Below, piece by piece: positions 19,820 through 31,310 of a stretch of 64,000 nucleotides of DNA. Positions within the stretch are counted from its first letter, which is position 1, and every line of letters begins with the position of its first letter. Both the position numbers and the translations under genes were made by a program. The notes beneath the pieces were generated by a model that worked only from the letters and a program-made list of their open reading frames with translations, made no database searches and was not told the DNA's origin. This DNA comes from Agrocybe praecox (lineage: Eukaryota > Basidiomycota > Agaricomycetes > Agaricales > Agrocybaceae): contig OZ024841.1 of assembly GCA_964017145.1 (NCBI GenBank), positions 2,542,001 through 2,606,000 of the forward strand, read 5' to 3'.

Positions 19820-20195
19820 GTGAGCACAGCCCACATCCCTTGACGAAGGGGAGGGGCTGGTGCGATCTTCGTGTGGCCACCGTTGTCGTAGCCATCAATG
19901 CATCGTTGTCGCAAACATCCGTACCTCGTCGTTGTCGCCAGCATCCGTACCTTGTCGTTGACGTCTCGTTCCCGCCACATCGTTGTTGTATCGCCCACGC
20001 CAAGTCGTTTTCGCGTCCGCCCACATCCCTTGCGTCAGGGGAGGGGCAGGTGCGCGCCCGCGTCGTCGTCAAGCCACCGTCCACATCCCTATCGTATAGG
20101 GAGGGGCAGCTGCACGCAGGCGTCGTGGTCGTGGTCCTCATTCTGGTCGACCGAGGCACCGCTCACATCCCTGTCGTAAGGGGAGGGGCTGGTTA
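19820..20195 (+). repeat. Four spaced CACATCCCT..GGGAGGGGC boxes in the MULE-like arm
   Basis: Boxes near 19828, 20025, 20083 and 20166 share CACATCCCT, about seven variable bases, then an AGGGGAGGGGC-type end, and can pair weakly within each box. One inverted copy lies in the opposite arm at ~21060-21092. They resemble GC boxes. A regulatory or transposase-binding role is only a guess. Confidence 0.6.
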
Positions 20196-22010
20196 CCGTC
20201 GTTGTTGCCGTTGTCGTTGCTGCCATCATCGTCCGTGGTGGCAGTGGTGGCGGTGATGGCGAGAGCGGCTGTGTGGTCGGTGGTGGCTGCGATGGTGGTG
20301 TTGGTGGTAATGGTGAGAGGGGCGGTTGGTGGTTGTTAGGGAACAAATCAACCAACGATGTGGTTAATTTGTTCCAAATTCGGTAATTCCCACGCCGGCC
20401 CGGTGTATAACCGGGTCGAGCTCATCGTCGTGGACGACGATTGCGACCGCAAATAGCACCGTTAAATAGTTTTAAAATTTTAGAAAATACCATAGTATTA
20501 TTAGGAAGCAATTTATGTAAAAAGAGTTGAACATTTTTGCATATTTTCCATAATAAACATCGAAAAACATAACTTTAGATCGAGCGAGGTGATTTCGTGG
20601 CGACAAATGAAGAAAATACTTCGTATTCTCCATGAAAACTATGCAATTTTATTTTACTTAAGACGTTAAGTAATACAGCTATACTATCTATGCTTAAATC
20701 TCAAAAAATATGGCCCGTTGGAGAATGTTATGAGGATGCTATGCATGAATGGACAAAAAATGGATCTAGTTGAAATGCGAGCATATGTGCTTTTCAAACT
20801 GATGAGCATTCAGAAAGTTTTTATCAGTGGGTTTTCAATTTTTTTTGACAAAAGTGATTATATTAGCTATACTAACATATTCTACTATTTACTTCAACCT
20901 CATAATTCACATAAACCCTCTCATCGTCGAGAACAACGACGAGCACAAATCGGCTATTGACCGGACCGGCGTGGGAAAGGCCCGATTTGGACAGAAATGA
21001 ACCAACGCGCGTTCATTTCCTCCTTATCAATGCCCGTCACCACGCCGGCACTTTGCACATAGCCCCTCCCCTCACTGCAGGGATGTGGGCAGTGCCTGGC
21101 AAGGTGGTTGAGCACGTATGATGTCACACGAACATCATCAACAACACCAACGAACGACGACCAACGACCAACGACGAAGACGAACGACGACGACACATGG
21201 ACGACGACAAGCGGGAGAGTGAACGAGGACGAGAGAACGACGTATGAGAACGAGACTAGCTCTCGTCCTCATCGTTGACTCTCGTTCTCTTCGTTGGATT
21301 TCTTTTGTGGGATGGAGGACCCCCATGGCCGCCAGGCATCGCAACCTAACGGTACGACGCCTACGCTATGTCCACCACGTCAGCAACGCAGGGACAATTA
21401 GGACGAGGACGAGCGAAAAATGGCGGCAGGTGCGACGTGGATAGGTACGTGTGGGTAAGCAAGTGCGTACGGATGGGCGGGCACCACAAGCGAGTGGCCA
21501 GGCACCAGAGCGGGTAGGCACCAGACGGCTGGGCACCAACGGACGCGTAGGCACCACCGAGCAGGCTGGCACCACCGAATAAGCAGGCACCACCGAGCCC
21601 AACGGGTAGACACGAACGAGCACGACGCGTGAGCACAACCGGATAGGCACCACCCAGCGTGTTGGCACCAGCACGTAGGCACCAGAGGCACGAGCGAACG
21701 GGTAGGCGCCCACGACTAGGTGCCAGCGAGCGTGTACGCATGACCGAGTGGATAGGTGCCAGAGAGTGGGTAACGAGCGAGCCGGTAGCCACCAACGACT
21801 AGGTGTCAGCGAGCGCATACGCGCGAGCGAGTGGGTAGGTGCCAGCGCGTAGGTACGAGATGCGTACGTACATTAGCTAGTGTAGTATACAAAATAAGAT
21901 AAAATTTGAACATTTTCCATATGTTGTAAAAGAATGTGCCCAAAAAGGGTAGTAAATGCCGAATTGGGAAGTGCGACCCGAAGTAAGTTTTAGAAGGTCG
22001 TTTTTTTGAG

Positions 22011-22656
22011 TATCTAATCTAATCTAGGCTAGAGCATATGTATTTGTAAAATAAATACATATAGTAGAAAAATGATGATATCATAATTAAAAATAGCGCA
22101 ACGTCCGAAATTGTCAAAATGACCTAAAAATAACACGTCATCTGGTTTCATGTTTTGCAATCCATCCCCTCCCGTCCTCTTTTGATGGCGCAAAGCGCCC
22201 CCAAAAATCAAAACATATTCCTACATTATATCTACGCTTTTTTAGCGCCCCGAACGATGCCCAACGAAGCGCAGGAGCCCAATTACAGCTTCGGGCACTT
22301 CGGGGACACTGATTCCTGTGTCCGTCTATAAATAACACGTCATCCGGATGTATGTTTTCCAATCCATCCTGTGCCGTCCATTTTTGGGTGCGCAAAGGGT
22401 TCCAAAAAAACATAATATATATATAGAACACATATCTGACATATCGCAACAAAAAACATACCCACTACGCCTGCAACATATAATTATTGTCCGAAAACAT
22501 CAAAAACAGCAATGTTTATTAATGTTTGGCAAGCCCAACTGCTCTCTGCCTACGGCACACTTGGTGCATATTGGCGGGTTGGGCAACTGCCCACCATGAT
22601 GTATCAGAAAAAGGCCAAATTGCCAGGATTGATACATCAGAATACCTTCAAAGGGT
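22011..22656 (-). repeat. Right terminal inverted repeat of MULE-like copy 2
   Basis: Inverse of 18677-19322. It is read into by the interrupted Gypsy gag frame, which gives that frame an artificial C-terminus. Confidence 0.9.
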
Positions 22657-22665
22657 GCGTTAACC

Positions 22666-25600
22666 CAGGTCATAGGCGCGGCTAATACATCAGTAGTATC
22701 AGTACCTATTAAAACTTTCTCGATAATCCATTCTTTAACAGTTCCAAAGGCCGCGTTGACCTTCACGTTGTGTACCGAACCAGCAGCTATACATACATCT
22801 TGATTAGCCACAACTGGAGCATCTTTGTCGGCTCCACGAGCTTTAGTTTTGGCTCGAACTGCAGCGCGAGCTCGGACGAACGACTGAGTAACAAAGGCCT
22901 GCCTTATTTCGAAACCCAAGTCCACACTTTGAGCTGACGAAGCTCCTATGCTGTACTTAGCGTTGTGGCCTACAAGTACTTCACTGTGCCCGGAAGCGTA
23001 TCGCTGCAGTCCTAGTTCATAAGTCGTTTGGAAATCCTTGCCCACTAGCAGAGGGACTCGCATATCTCGTACAACGTAAGCTTCCAAGTCGAATTGTAGA
23101 ACAGTGTCATCGTCACTGAGAGCAAATAATGAAGTTCGTATGTACCCTAGAACTTTCGCGTTACCCGTGAGATGGTATAACTTCATTCTCAGACCTTCCT
23201 TGATAGGGGGTAAATCTGGGATAAACTTGTAATATTCTTCTGACATCAGGGTAATGTCCGCTCCAGAATCCATTCTAGTCTGGATCGCCGGTAGATCTAC
23301 GGAATGTACATGAGCCTTTATATGCAACACGCGAGCTCCGAGCGATCCCAATCCTTCCGGTAAAGCTCGTCCCTTCGGTACCTTGTACATTCGACTAGTA
23401 TTATTCCCAGCTTCATGTTCCTGGTCAACGATTAAGCGTTTCTCCGTTTTTTGACCCTTGATCTCGCTCCTTTTGATCCTCCGAGGCACAGTAACAGAGT
23501 TCAGATCAGCGGAGTTTATCGGTTGACTTTCCAGATTCACTGCGTGGGCTTCCTTAATGGTCTCAAGATTATCGTTCCCTATATAAGACGAAATGCTAGT
23601 TTGATTGCTCTCTACTATCATAGCTAGGTACTCGCGATTCCACTCAGCCTCTTGCTCGGGTTCCCAGTCCACATGCAACATGTTAGCACTTCGTAACGCT
23701 TCGAACCTCCCGTAATGAGGGCAGTCTCGGAAGAAATGTTTCGGGCTGGTGCAGATGAAACACGTCCCATTCGGGAGCTTAGCACTCACGACCGAATCAT
23801 CTCTCGAGAAGGAATACCCGTCTATGGTTTTTCCTTCAGGGAATTTCGACGAACGAGGCTTGATAGGACCCTTAGCTCGAGGTTTATAATTAGCGGCATG
23901 AACTTCCTTTGCAGCAGGAGCTTCGTCTTCATCGCTTTCCGATGCACTAGTTTCATCAAGGTTGACCCTTTCCGAGTTCATAGCTTTTTTCTTAGAGTAG
24001 TGGAAGGTCCTCGGATGAGGGTTTCGTAGTCTTTCGTTCAGAAGAAAATGACTCTCCAGGGATTGTTGCATGCGCGCTGCTACAGCTTGTAATTGGAACA
24101 ATGTTTCGCAAGAGTGTGCGTTGAGAGTATGGGCCCATTCAGTGGGTTGTGTACGAAGGATGCGGGACACTGCTAACGGTCCATCAGAGTCGTCTGCGAA
24201 GAGGAACTGATGATAGCGGATTCGATGTTGAATAAATTGTAAAGGGGATTCGCCCTCATGATTTCGTTGTCTAAACTTCATTTCTTCGAATTCCTTGGTA
24301 CGATCCCTAACCCAGTTTTCGTTCATGAAATGTTCTCGGATACCCGTGACAAGATAGTCCCAAGTCTGACTCAGATACACTCGTTCTGGAGCTGGTAACG
24401 TATCCCACCATAACTTAGCAGGTCCCGTCCACTTGAAGGTAGCTAGTTGACCAATTCCTCTTCTCATTTTATGTCCTAATCTAGCATAGCTGCTCATTTC
24501 GCTGAGATAATCGATAAGAGTTTCATTTTTTCCATTCCAGGCGGGTAGATTGGAAATATTGAATTTAGGGTTCATTTGCCATTCATCGTCGACGGGAGGT
24601 ACAGCAGGGTTCCGCGGGTCGTGAGGCGGTATGGGTCCACCGCCGCCACCGCCTCCGCCACCTCCTCCTCCGTCTCCTCCATTTCCTCTGCGACCTAAAT
24701 TATAGCCTGGCCAACCGCCCCAGTAGCCGTTGGGCGGTCCTGGTGGTCCCGGCGGTCCTCCAGATCCCCCACCTCCTCCGGGTCCTCCTGGCCCCCCAGG
24801 TGGAGGGCCTCCATTTCCACTTGAGCCATGAGGTAAATTAGGGCCCCCAGTGGAACTATCACCACTGCTTCCGTTCGTTCCGGAGGTGTTCTTGAATTGA
24901 TAGCTAGTCCAATTTTCAGCCATGGTGGTTCGTACGTTTTGGGGTAACGGCAATACACCTCGTTGCGTCATCAATGGCCCCCCAGTATTCCCAGTTGACG
25001 TAGGATTGTCGATCCTACCGATTCCTGGTAGGGAGGAAATCACATGTTTTTGAGGTATAGTTGAGATGGACTCCGGCATGGGTACAGTATTGCTGTTAAC
25101 GGTAGGAGTTCTTCGGTGAGTGAGGAAGGAACTGATTGAATCTTCGGGAGGATATTCGCGAGGTGCTTCGTTCGGTATTTCTCTGGTGACCGAATCGACG
25201 TGCGCACGGTACACGTACGGACTCATGGGGAAAGGATCATTTCCCTTACGAGCATATTCTTCGAGCAGCGCTGTTCTGGCAGCTAGTCCTTCCCGTGAGA
25301 ATCCTCTGGGATAGTCATCCCTAGCTGATAATCGAGCTAGTACCGTCCTTGGAGAAGATTTCGCGATCCTAGATCGCTCCGACGGGTTGGAAGAATTATA
25401 GGATGCCTCCGAAGCTGCTTCGTTATGGTCGAGGAAGATGGAGCGAAGTTTGTTGAAGTATTTAACTACATGCACGACAGCTATCTCGCATCTTCGTTGA
25501 AGGATGGGGTATGTTAAAACAATTTCCATAGGGTTCATGTGCCAACCTAGCATTCGCAATAGGGAATAGTTGGTATCTACAGCGAACGAAGCTCGCTTCC

Positions 25601-26465
25601 CGTTGTAGAAATATTCCGCTAGCGTATCTAGGATCTGCGACAACGCTAGTATAATCTGACCTATCTCATGTAACCTTTCCTTAGGTAGCGCGTAATAGGT
25701 TTCGTCCTGAGGAAGATCGTAGGCAATTAATTCGGAAGTTTTAATGCGTGATTTAACGAAGGAGTCTACAGCTTGAGGAAGACTTTCCCATAGACAAGCG
25801 AGATGAGGGTATTTCCATCTGATAGCTACGTCTCGGAGCATGATGGCCTCCTCCGCTGGCCTATCAGGTAGTAAACCTCCCTTGGCTCCCAATTCCTCAA
25901 GAGGGTCAGGATCGACTAGAGGGTCGTATGGCGCATGATATTTAGCCAACGAAGCATGCATCGGCTCGTGGTACAGCGGTATATCTTGTCCCACAGGTAA
26001 ATCTTGGAAAATTCGCGGATACTCTTCCTTCCGCTGCGGTTTGGTAGCACTGATGGTAAGGTCAGAACCGTTGGCGCTGCCATTACCAAATAACGAGGAT
26101 AACGATGGAGTAGCTGAAGCAGATCGAAAGCTTTCGTCTCCGCCTATCGAGGATCCATCTGTCGAGCTAGGCGGACCAGTATTCTCGCTTCCAGCGCTGA
26201 ACGCAGCCGGTTCAGCAAGATCTAACACCGGCGCACCCGCTACGGTCGGGATGGTAGGTCCCACGACTTGGGAATCAGCTGGTTCATCCTCCATAGTCAC
26301 TCGTCTTCTCCCTCCTTGGGGTTTCTTTGGGGGGTCAATGGCAAGTACATTCGTGAAGGTTACGTTCGCGGTGGCAGCGGCCAGTCTGGAGTTCATGGTC
26401 GTCCTTCCTTTCGAAGTTGTAGTCCCATTAACGGAACCTTTATTCGAAGCCCTCGAATTCGCCAT
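22666..26465 (-). CDS. Gypsy gag-protease, 5' part of the single gag-pol frame
   Basis: Begins at an ATG at 26465. Residues ~1-540 are Ser/Pro-rich with a capsid-like helical region. Residues ~540-630 form a Gly/Pro-rich linker. The following gag core (residues ~640-820) contains WNGKNETLIDYLSEM and WDYLVTGIREHFMNENW. A CCHC zinc knuckle, CFICTSPKHFFRDC, lies near residue 900. The aspartic protease motif DSGADITL is near residue 1066. The frame continues to 22666, where the MULE-like element enters. No stop separates gag from pol, so the element uses one fused polyprotein. Confidence 0.9.
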
Positions 26466-27259
26466 CCGGAGGGGAGGAAGGAGTTGGAAATTTTCCTATC
26501 CTTCCCTCGGTACTTAAGTGTTCTCCCATCTCCCTTTGGCAAATCGCGTATGATTCAGGGGCATAGTTACGAGTGCCTTATGTAGTAGGCAGAATTTTGA
26601 AATAAAATATTCTTGCCATAATCGCTCCGCGACAACGATATAAAATTCGGGCGCCAGGCACCTAGTTTCATAAGGGACGGCTCGGTTTGAAACGTAGGGT
26701 AAGAGGGTTACAGATTTCGTGTATGAGTGGCTTAAGTCGGTGCATCTTTCGACGCTACCGGCCCTGTCCGCTCAGCACTCAAAGGACGAAGTACGGAGCA
26801 GCATATAGCGCGTCCGTACCCCTTCCACTCTGTTCCTTCTCTTTCCGTTCCAGCGAAAAACCGTCATGGTTGGCGATTTCAACTCTTCCGTTGAAGTTCG
26901 CAGTGATCGGAGAGCATGGCATGTAGTAGGTAGCAGTAGACTGAATAACGAATGAGAATAGTTCTTGCTGTGTTCGTCCAACAATAAGATTTCAAATTCT
27001 AGCTCCAGGCTTGAATTATAGCGTAAGACGGATTGATAGGGGTCGAGAGACTCGGTATTGGCTGGCTTCATACAGAGGAGGCTTAAGTCGGTGCATCCAA
27101 AGACGCTACCGGCCACGTCCTCCTCGTAATCATCAGACGAAGTAGGGAGCAGCCCAAGGCGCATCCCAACCACATCATGCAGCTCCCATCTCTCGGACCT
27201 TCACCGTTCGCGGTGTGCAACTTCAACTCTTCCGTTGAAGTCTGCGGTGCTCCCACCAT
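26466..27259 (-). promoter_or_regulatory. Gypsy 5' leader with a duplicated module
   Basis: The leader between the 5' LTR and gag holds two related segments about 340-355 bp apart. Both have GGCTTAAGTCGGTGCAT, GACGCTACCGGCC and a TTCAACTCTTCCGTTGAA inverted repeat (near 26878 and 27213). The second inverted repeat lies just after the primer-binding site in the element's orientation, a place where packaging or priming hairpins are known in other retroelements. Confidence 0.6.
27240..27259 (-). promoter_or_regulatory. Primer-binding-site candidate of the Gypsy element
   Basis: One base inside the 5' LTR, the minus strand reads TGGTGGGAGCACC, matching the TGG start expected for pairing with a tRNA CCA end. 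The tRNA is not identified. Confidence 0.5.
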
Positions 27260-27624
27260 TGTGACGCTGCGCGGTCGCGGGACTTTGTAGAGTCGAAGTT
27301 GCCGGTGTTGGGGTAAGGGTGTGTGTTGCCTTGTAACTCTAGGCGAGAGGCGATGTCTCCCATCGTTGGGGAGCAGATGACTGGGTGCTCAGCCAGCGAG
27401 GGTAGAGGTAGGCTCTCGAGCCCTTCTTAATGTATCGAGGTTGACAGCAAGAAAGATGATTCTATATTCGTAATAGCATCAGAAGCTACTCTAGATTACA
27501 TAATGTGACTAGTACGATAATAGAATGCATGTGACAAGATGAGATAAGATAAGAATAAAGAAAATGTTAAAAATAGCGCGAGCAAGATACGGCGGATGTC
27601 CCATAAGTATACTACATCGTCACA
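27260..27624 (-). repeat. 5' LTR of the Gypsy element
   Basis: A 365-bp LTR with TGTGACG..CGTCACA ends, followed by the GTCAA duplication. It carries an extra CTT relative to the 3' LTR. It should hold the promoter for the minus-strand transcript. Confidence 0.95.
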
Positions 27625-29075
27625 GTCAAATATATGTTCTATATATATATTATGATTTTTTGGTCCCCTTTGCGCACCTAAAAATGGACGGGACGGGATG
27701 GATTGGAAAACATAAAAGTGGATGACGTGTTATTTATAGACGGACACAGGAAATAGTGTCCCCGAAGTGCCCGAAGCTGTAATTGGGCTCCTACGCTTCG
27801 TTAGGCATCGTTCGGGGCGCTAAAAAAGCGTAGATATAATGTAGGAATATGTTTTGATTTTTGGGGGCGCTTTGCGCCATCAAAAGAGGACGTTATGGGA
27901 TGGATTGCAAAACATAAAATCGGATGACGTGTTATTTTTAGCGTGCTTTGATCATTTCTGGCGTTGCGCTATTTTTAATTATGTTATAACCATTTTGGGA
28001 CTTTATTTTATTTTAAATACATATCTTCTATCTTAGATTAGATTAGATAGTGCCTTGCCAGAAATGTTTCGACAGCAACAATTCCAAATTCGGCAGTTAT
28101 TTCCCTTTTGGGCACTTTCTTTATATAACATATAAAAAATGTTAGAAACCTCATTTAATTTTGTGAATTACACTACATTAAGAAAATATACATATTTATT
28201 AACTAATGTGGGTACGAGATTCGTATCTACGCGCTCGCTCGAGCCTACGTGCTGGCACCTACCCACTCGCTCGTCCGTATGCGCTCGCTAGCACCCAGTT
28301 GTTGGCGCCCGCTCGCTCATTACCCACTCGCTGGCGCCTATCCACTCGCTAGCGCCTACCCGCTCGCCCGTGCGTACGTGCTCGCTGGCACCTACCCGCT
28401 CGCTCGTGCGTCTGGTGCCTACGTGCTGGTGCTCACAGGCTGGGTGGTACTTACCCAGTGGTGCCCACACGTCGTGCTTGCTTGTGTCTACCCGGTGGTG
28501 CCCAGCCCACCCGTCTGGTGCCTATGCCCTCGCTGTCCCTCGCGCCCTCGCTGTCCCTCGCGCCCTCGCTGTCCCTCGCGCCCTCGCTATCCATCCTGCT
28601 CGCTGATCGTCGTGGTTGTCATTGCCGCTGGCGTCGTCGTCGTCCGTGATGATGACGGTGGTGGTGGTGAGAGAGGGGCGGTGCTGTCGTCGTGGTGGCT
28701 GCCATCATTGTCATCCGTAATGGTGATGGTGGTGGTGGTGAGACAGGGGGGCTGGGTTGCTGTCGTCGTCGTCGTCGTCTGTGATGATGACGGTGGTGGT
28801 GGTGGTAGTGTCGTCGTCGTCGTTGCCATCGTCGTCATTGCCATCGTTGTCGTTGCCATCGTTGTCGCTGTCGCTGTCGTCGTTGTCGTTGTCGTTGTCC
28901 GTGGTGGTAATGGTGAGAGAGGGTGGTTGGGTGCAAGTGGTGGTTGTGATGGGGGTTGATAAGGAACAAGTCACCCGGCGACGTGGTTGATTCGTTCCAA
29001 ATGCGGCATTTCCCATGCCGGCCCGGCTTATAACCGGTTCGAGCTCATCGTCGAGGTAGACGATGGGAAGGCCTA
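27625..29075. mobile_element. MULE-like foldback element copy 1, remainder of one arm
   Basis: Continues the sequence broken at 8847 (TATATGTTCTATATATATATT, as at 18900). It then follows the copy-2 arm through the CGCTCGCTGGCACC-type array (28210-28600), a GTCGTC/GGTGGT low-complexity tract (28600-28960) and the CGGCCCGG..GAGCTCATCGTCGA block. After ~29075 similarity stops and no second arm is seen before the assembly gap, so the copy is truncated or its other arm is lost. The many frames here are low-complexity artefacts. Confidence 0.75.
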
Positions 29076-29431
29076 TATGCATCTGGAGGCCAAATTAAAT
29101 ATTAGATTGTAGTTAGGTAGTGTAATAAATGAGTTTTATGTGAAAAAAGATGATACATAGCAAAAATAACATACAGAATCATCCTAGATATGAACATGAC
29201 TATTGCTCGTAATGAATTTCGATGCATAACTTACATATCGACGAGTACCTGTTTGTACATCAGCCTGAGGGCCTCTTTTTCTGTACATTAGGACTCTTTA
29301 GATAACTTACCATGAATAAATTTAACATGACAAAATATGTGGTCTTCCAAGTCAAAATAAAATTTATCTTTTGGATAGCCGTCACGAAATCACCACGCAA
29401 GGCTTGCACATGCATACATACCGATGTTTTC
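29076..29431. other. AT-rich stretch before assembly gap, no gene seen
   Basis: Unremarkable AT-rich sequence with no frame or repeat that I can support. Confidence 0.4.
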
Positions 29432-29631
29432 NNNNNNNNNNNNNNNNNNNNNNNNNNNNNNNNNNNNNNNNNNNNNNNNNNNNNNNNNNNNNNNNNNNNN
29501 NNNNNNNNNNNNNNNNNNNNNNNNNNNNNNNNNNNNNNNNNNNNNNNNNNNNNNNNNNNNNNNNNNNNNNNNNNNNNNNNNNNNNNNNNNNNNNNNNNNN
29601 NNNNNNNNNNNNNNNNNNNNNNNNNNNNNNN
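29432..29631. other. Assembly gap of 200 N
   Basis: Exactly 200 unresolved bases, a typical fixed-size scaffold gap. Linkage and distance across it are uncertain. Confidence 0.99.
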
Positions 29632-31080
29632 TACAAGTTATATGTTATGTTGCAATATCAGAGATATAACACCAATAGTTATGATTGGCAGCTGTTCAAT
29701 ATAGATCCTGATGATCCCAGATGTTACGTGATGACTATTAACTTTGAAGTTCAGTCATAATAACAGTCACACTTGCGTAATCTTTACATTGGCATATAAT
29801 CCTTTGAGTATATTGCTGTATGTACTGATTCAATTTAACAGTGTTGGTTATGAACACAATTTCTTTGAGCTGATCAATATGTCTAAACTAATAGATATAA
29901 TCAAAATAGTGTCAATACCTGATGATCATAACTATCCCTGTTATGTAAATAGTAGCACCAGTATTTGACGTAATCTGGTTATGTTGCTAATTGTCAGTAG
30001 TGCATACAGTCAAGCTATGTGAGCTAACAAGAACAATGTGGTGCTAGCTTGGTGCAATGTAAATATATGTTTAAATGTCACTGATCAACCCAATTACATC
30101 TACATACTGGTCCAGAAGGAACAGTAGACATCATAGCTTTACAGGTGGGTGTAGGTTATCAAGGTTTCATTGTTGTGTGCTACAACTATGTACACTGTGT
30201 CACTTAATGATTGATTATGTCTATGTTTTATACCTAAATCTTACCTATATAAAGCTCTGAGGTATTCAGCCCTTTTGGACAGACAGTAAAAATATAGAAC
30301 TACCAGAAATGATGATCTTTTACTAGTTTAATCTACTATGATAATGTATGAGCAGACTGACAACATACGAGCAGACTTTGAGTCCATGATTGTCTATTAT
30401 ACTGATATGTAAAGACTGGGTTACAAGAATATACAGTCTGAATATCTTATATGGGCCCCAAATCACCATTAATCACACCTGAAATACCTTGATTTCTGAA
30501 TGATGTCCCAAAATGGAAGTAATTTCCCAATTGGGACATGTTCGCTTTTTTAGAATGTTGTGAAGGGTTATGGCATATGTTTTTGCTGTATAACATACAT
30601 ATGAGGTCTGTCAATAATTCAGGAATAGTCCTGTATTTTTTAATAGGGTGAAACCACAGCAAATGTGCGCTTTTTGAGAGCATTTTATAAATAGTACAGA
30701 TCATTTTTGAATATTATGTAAATGCACTGCAATCCCATTGATTTTGGATCTGTATATGCAGTGGATAAATAATAATAAATGGATGGAATACTGTATCAGA
30801 ATTTTATTTGATGAAAAAGGACCCATAATAGAGTGAAAGAGAGATTTGGTGCGCTTTTTGGACCTATTTATAAATAGACCAGATTATTTTTGAACATTAT
30901 CCAGATGCACTTTTCTGCATCCATCCCTTCCTCTTACATTTTCGCATTTTTGAGTACACCATAAATCCTCATAAATGTATAAAATGCTATATCCACCTTT
31001 TGTTTTATCAAAAAGCACCCAGATCATAGTGAACTGTACAACATGGAGTGAAAACCGCTTTTTTAGGGAATTAGTCATGT
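29632..31080. other. AT-rich intergenic DNA with a diverged duplication
   Basis: No recognisable gene. Two diverged copies of a TGCGCTTTTTG..TATAAATAG..CAGAT.ATTTTTGAA segment lie at about 30667-30730 and 30849-30915, about 182 bp apart. Confidence 0.45.
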
Positions 31081-31084
31081 GAGA

Positions 31085-31310
31085 GAGATGCCACAGCCAC
31101 AGATATGATAAGATATGATAAGATAGGTGATCACAGCCACAGATGTGATAAGATATGATATGATAAGATTACACAGCCACATAAGATAAGATATAAAATA
31201 CATAGCCACATTTTTGATAAGGTAGCATTGTATTGCTATGCTTTAGATAAGATAAGATAGTGCAGAGTACAGCCACAGATACAAAAATTATATGGCTGTG
31301 TAGAGAAAAA
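31085..31310. repeat. GATAAGATA / CACAGCCACA low-order tandem repeats
   Basis: Alternating CACAGCCACAGAT and GATAAGATATGATAAGAT words, irregularly spaced. WGATAR is also the binding site of GATA factors, but the array looks like simple repeat growth. Confidence 0.6.

Larger units (their letters stand above)
18677..22656. mobile_element. MULE-like giant foldback element copy 2 (3.98 kb), non-autonomous
   Basis: Inserted in Gypsy gag-pol with the 9-bp duplication GCGTTAACC (18668-18676, 22657-22665). The outer 19 bp of the two ends match imperfectly (AGCCTTGTCTGG versus ACCCTTTGAAGG); the next 627 bp (18696-19322 and 22011-22637) appear identical in inverted orientation. Inward the arms stay recognisably inverted but diverge, through CGCTCGCTGGCACC-type and CGTCGTC-type low complexity, to a shared CCGGCCCGG..GAGCTCATCGTCG block. 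The loop is ~450 bp of AT-rich DNA (20470-20920). No transposase frame is present. The 9-bp duplication and long inverted repeats suggest Mutator-like origin, but this is not proven. Confidence 0.85.
8848..27624 (-). mobile_element. Gypsy chromovirus LTR retrotransposon with a third ORF, two nested insertions
   Basis: The element is bounded by LTRs that start TGTGACG and end CGTCACA, and it is flanked by the 5-bp duplication GTCAA (8843-8847 and 27625-27629). Orientation is minus: 5' LTR at the right, primer-binding site at ~27242-27258, a giant gag-pol frame, then a 978-codon third frame that runs into the 3' LTR at the left. It is interrupted by a mini copia-like element and by a MULE-like foldback. 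Net length without insertions and their duplications is about 12.4 kb, large for a fungal Gypsy. Domain order PR-RT-RNaseH-IN-chromodomain puts it among the chromoviruses. The LTRs differ at only five bases plus a 3-bp indel, so insertion is recent. Confidence 0.95.

Noticed and set aside
19626..20355. Several overlapping frames in the MULE-like arm
   Set aside because: GTCGTC and CGCTCG low complexity opens all frames. No domain is present.
20395..20430. GGGTCGAGCTC / GGTTCGAGCTC in the foldback arms as an RNA polymerase III B-box
   Set aside because: No matching A-box at a suitable distance, and the block lies in a conserved inverted-repeat segment of a DNA element.
21361..21818. Minus-strand frames rich in Trp/Cys/Pro in the right foldback arm
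   Set aside because: They are mirror images of the low-complexity arm array, not genes.
28587..29082. Thr/Asp-rich frames in copy 1 of the foldback
   Set aside because: Encoded by CCACCA/GTCGTC simple repeats.
29312..29760. Open frames across the N run
   Set aside because: They consist mostly of unresolved bases.
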